Source: an uncultured Saprospiraceae bacterium (lineage in GTDB: Bacteria; Bacteroidota; Bacteroidia; Chitinophagales; Saprospiraceae). From it: 6,148 nucleotides of DNA. This document shows positions 4,336 to 6,148 of this stretch, one piece after another. How positions within the stretch are numbered: the stretch's first letter is position 1; every line of letters begins with the position of its first letter. A model generated the notes under the pieces. It searched no databases, was not told the DNA's origin, and saw only the letters and a program-made list of their open reading frames with translations. Made by a program: the position numbers and the translations under genes. Location: positions 1-6,148 of the forward strand of contig CALHKJ010000405.1 of NCBI GenBank assembly GCA_938033975.1, read 5' to 3'.

Positions 4336-6148
4336 ATGAAGTATACCCTACTGCTGTTTACTCTTGTAGTAAACCTATTACTATTGGCCTCAACCAAAGC
4401 AAGTAGCCAAGCATATTCAAAAGAAATTTTCAATCTAGATACCAAAGAATATTATAAATTATCAAAAGAACAACTGCTTCGATCACCTGATCAATCATTT
4501 ACAGTAAGTCTGCCAACAGAAAAAGATTGTAAAGAAGATTTTACGGCTACCCTTTCAACGATCATGTCAGAAGAGTATGCTCAACTCTATCCAGACATTC
4601 AAACCTATACCATTAGAAAAAATGATGAACCTTCAGTAGTAGGTAGAATGATGATAAGTTCTATAGGGATATCATACTTTGTAAGAACACAAGATCATGG
4701 AGATGTTTCTTTATCACCAGTCAATTGGGGCGTACCTGAAGAATATAGGATTGAAAAAGGATTAGATCCAGAAACAATGCATCACAATCACCAATGTGCT
4801 GCCGACATGAAATCTATGGTAAAGTTGGATATTCCAGAGACCAGAGCTCCCACTGAGCAAAATGGTGCAGTGAAAAGAATTTTACGTTTAGCAATTACTA
4901 CAACTGGACAGTTTTATCAAGGACAGGGAAACAATCCAACCGCAGTTAATAATTCGATTATGACCAGCATGAACGCAATTGAGTTTGTCTACAATACAGA
5001 CCTAAATGTTGGTTTCACCATACTTATTCCATCATTAAATTCAGACCCAGCCACAGATGGTTTTACACCTGGACAAAGCAGAACCAACATGGCTGCCGAA
5101 AGGGTTACTGCTTTATTTGGAGCAAATAATTTTGATGTTGGTCACGTGTTTCACCAAGGCGACGCTGGATATGGAGGTGGAGGTGTCGCATTTTTAGGTG
5201 CGGTTTGCAGAAATCAACCTATTGGATCAGGGGTCATAAAAGCAGGAGGCTGGACTTCTTCAGGCTCTGGAGATGGAAACTCATTTATTTTTATCGCATC
5301 ACATGAGCTGGGTCATATGTTCAATGGACCCCACACCTGGAATGCCTTGGGTGGTTCTTGCACTCCTGATGGAATTAGTCCAACTGGAGCGTACGAAATA
5401 GGTTCAGGAACTTCAATCATGTCTTACAATGGCTTATGCGGAGGAAATCAAGATATTGGCAATGTCTATCCAAACACAATAAACTTTCATGCAAATACTA
5501 TACAACGGATGCATGACTATTTAAAATTTACTCCTGAATGTGAAAACCTTACGATTGATGATAAGGGAAACAATCCACCTATTGCAAATGCAAATCCATG
5601 TGGCGCCATTTACAATATGCCAAAGGGCGTTCCTTTTTTCTTAACTGGCGAAGCAACCGATGCCGATGAAGACGACCAACTGACCTACCAATGGGAACCT
5701 TACAATGAAGATGGACCTGGAACTCCAACCCAAGGACTTATTGGAACAGCTGCTGCAAATAGTACGCGTGCACCTTTATTTAGATCTTACCCACCTACAA
5801 GTTCATCACAAACTCGCTACTTTCCAAGATATGATGATTGGGTTGAGGGCATAGACTACAGATTTGAAAATATACCTCAAGTACCTCGGACACTTAATTT
5901 TAGATACGTCGTAAGAGATAATAATGTTGAAAAAGGAGCAGGAATTGCATGGGATGAAGTAAATATAAATGTTAGAGCAAGTGGTCCATTGGTAGTGGAC
6001 TATCCTACTGGAGGGGAAACAATCACAGCCGGAGATAATGTTACATTCAGATGGAATCCAAATGGAAATGATGATGTTTGTGACAAGGCAGATCTTCTCC
6101 TTTCACTTGATGGTGGTTATTCCTTTCCTATAGTTGTTGCAGATGATG
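4336..6148 (+). CDS. Large secreted reprolysin-like zinc metalloprotease (partial, 3' end missing)
   Basis: Begins with ATG at 4336 and stays open to the window end (604 residues seen). Layout: signal peptide (1 to about 25, hydrophobic 4-18, ending ASSQ); propeptide (about 26-178) with a His/Cys cluster MHHNHQC (148-154) that could be a cysteine switch; catalytic domain from VKRILRLAITTTGQFYQ (179-195) to about 400. The zinc site is HELGHMFNGPH (323-333), with Glu324 as general base and the Met-turn at SIMSYNG (Met362). This is the metzincin plan as in M12B-like secreted proteases of Bacteroidota. The canonical Gly at the eighth motif position is Asn330, followed by Gly331. After Cys402 comes NNPPIANANP and a PKD/Ig-like module with acidic ATDADEDDQLTYQWEP, then from about 550 a second beta module (GPLVVDYPTGGETITAGDNV). 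A type IX C-terminal sorting domain would be expected beyond the edge but cannot be seen. The likely role is degradation of external protein. Confidence 0.9.
   Translation, partial: MKYTLLLFTLVVNLLLLASTKASSQAYSKEIFNLDTKEYYKLSKEQLLRSPDQSFTVSLPTEKDCKEDFTATLSTIMSEEYAQLYPDIQTYTIRKNDEPSVVGRMMISSIGISYFVRTQDHGDVSLSPVNWGVPEEYRIEKGLDPETMHHNHQCAADMKSMVKLDIPETRAPTEQNGAVKRILRLAITTTGQFYQGQGNNPTAVNNSIMTSMNAIEFVYNTDLNVGFTILIPSLNSDPATDGFTPGQSRTNMAAERVTALFGANNFDVGHVFHQGDAGYGGGGVAFLGAVCRNQPIGSGVIKAGGWTSSGSGDGNSFIFIASHELGHMFNGPHTWNALGGSCTPDGISPTGAYEIGSGTSIMSYNGLCGGNQDIGNVYPNTINFHANTIQRMHDYLKFTPECENLTIDDKGNNPPIANANPCGAIYNMPKGVPFFLTGEATDADEDDQLTYQWEPYNEDGPGTPTQGLIGTAAANSTRAPLFRSYPPTSSSQTRYFPRYDDWVEGIDYRFENIPQVPRTLNFRYVVRDNNVEKGAGIAWDEVNINVRASGPLVVDYPTGGETITAGDNVTFRWNPNGNDDVCDKADLLLSLDGGYSFPIVVADD

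Overview
The window looks like chromosomal DNA from a marine-type member of the Bacteroidota (Cytophagales/Flammeovirgaceae-like). This is inferred from several features: low GC; starts without a clear Shine-Dalgarno sequence; many lipid-envelope and outer-membrane type secreted proteins with 'AQ' signal-peptide ends; a PorV/PorQ-like beta-barrel; a futalosine-type menaquinone enzyme; and a very large secreted reprolysin-like metalloprotease of a kind common in that phylum. Genus cannot be assigned from sequence alone.

Left part (1-2167), transcribed leftwards: a hipBA-type toxin-antitoxin pair. hipB (XRE antitoxin) and hipA (Ser/Thr kinase toxin, all catalytic motifs intact) are joined by a TAATG stop/start overlap. 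Ten bases after hipA, in the same direction, begins a gene for a signal-peptide-bearing, probably outer-membrane protein that runs off the left edge. In front of hipB there is a TTGACA/TATTTT promoter candidate and three related 18-bp palindromic elements (2040-2057, 2080-2097, 2150-2167), with consensus close to TGAATGAATTATCATTCA. I read these as the HipB operators. One overlaps the hipB start codon, one the -10/start region, and one lies upstream of the -35.

Middle part (2306-4232), transcribed rightwards and divergent from hipBA: three genes joined by overlapping stop/start codons. They encode an exported DUF2059-type protein, a PorV/PorQ-like outer-membrane beta-barrel protein, and futalosine hydrolase (mqnB, menaquinone biosynthesis). 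The tight overlaps argue for one translationally coupled transcript, although the functional link between an envelope pair and a quinone enzyme is not obvious.

Right part (4336-6148, open at the right edge), rightwards: a large secreted zinc metalloprotease with signal peptide, propeptide, reprolysin-like catalytic domain (HELGHMFNGPH plus Met-turn) and the start of Ig/PKD-like modules. The window ends inside this gene. I see no tRNA, rRNA, CRISPR array or insertion sequence. The most notable structures are the three-site HipB operator candidate and the envelope-protein gene appended to hipBA.
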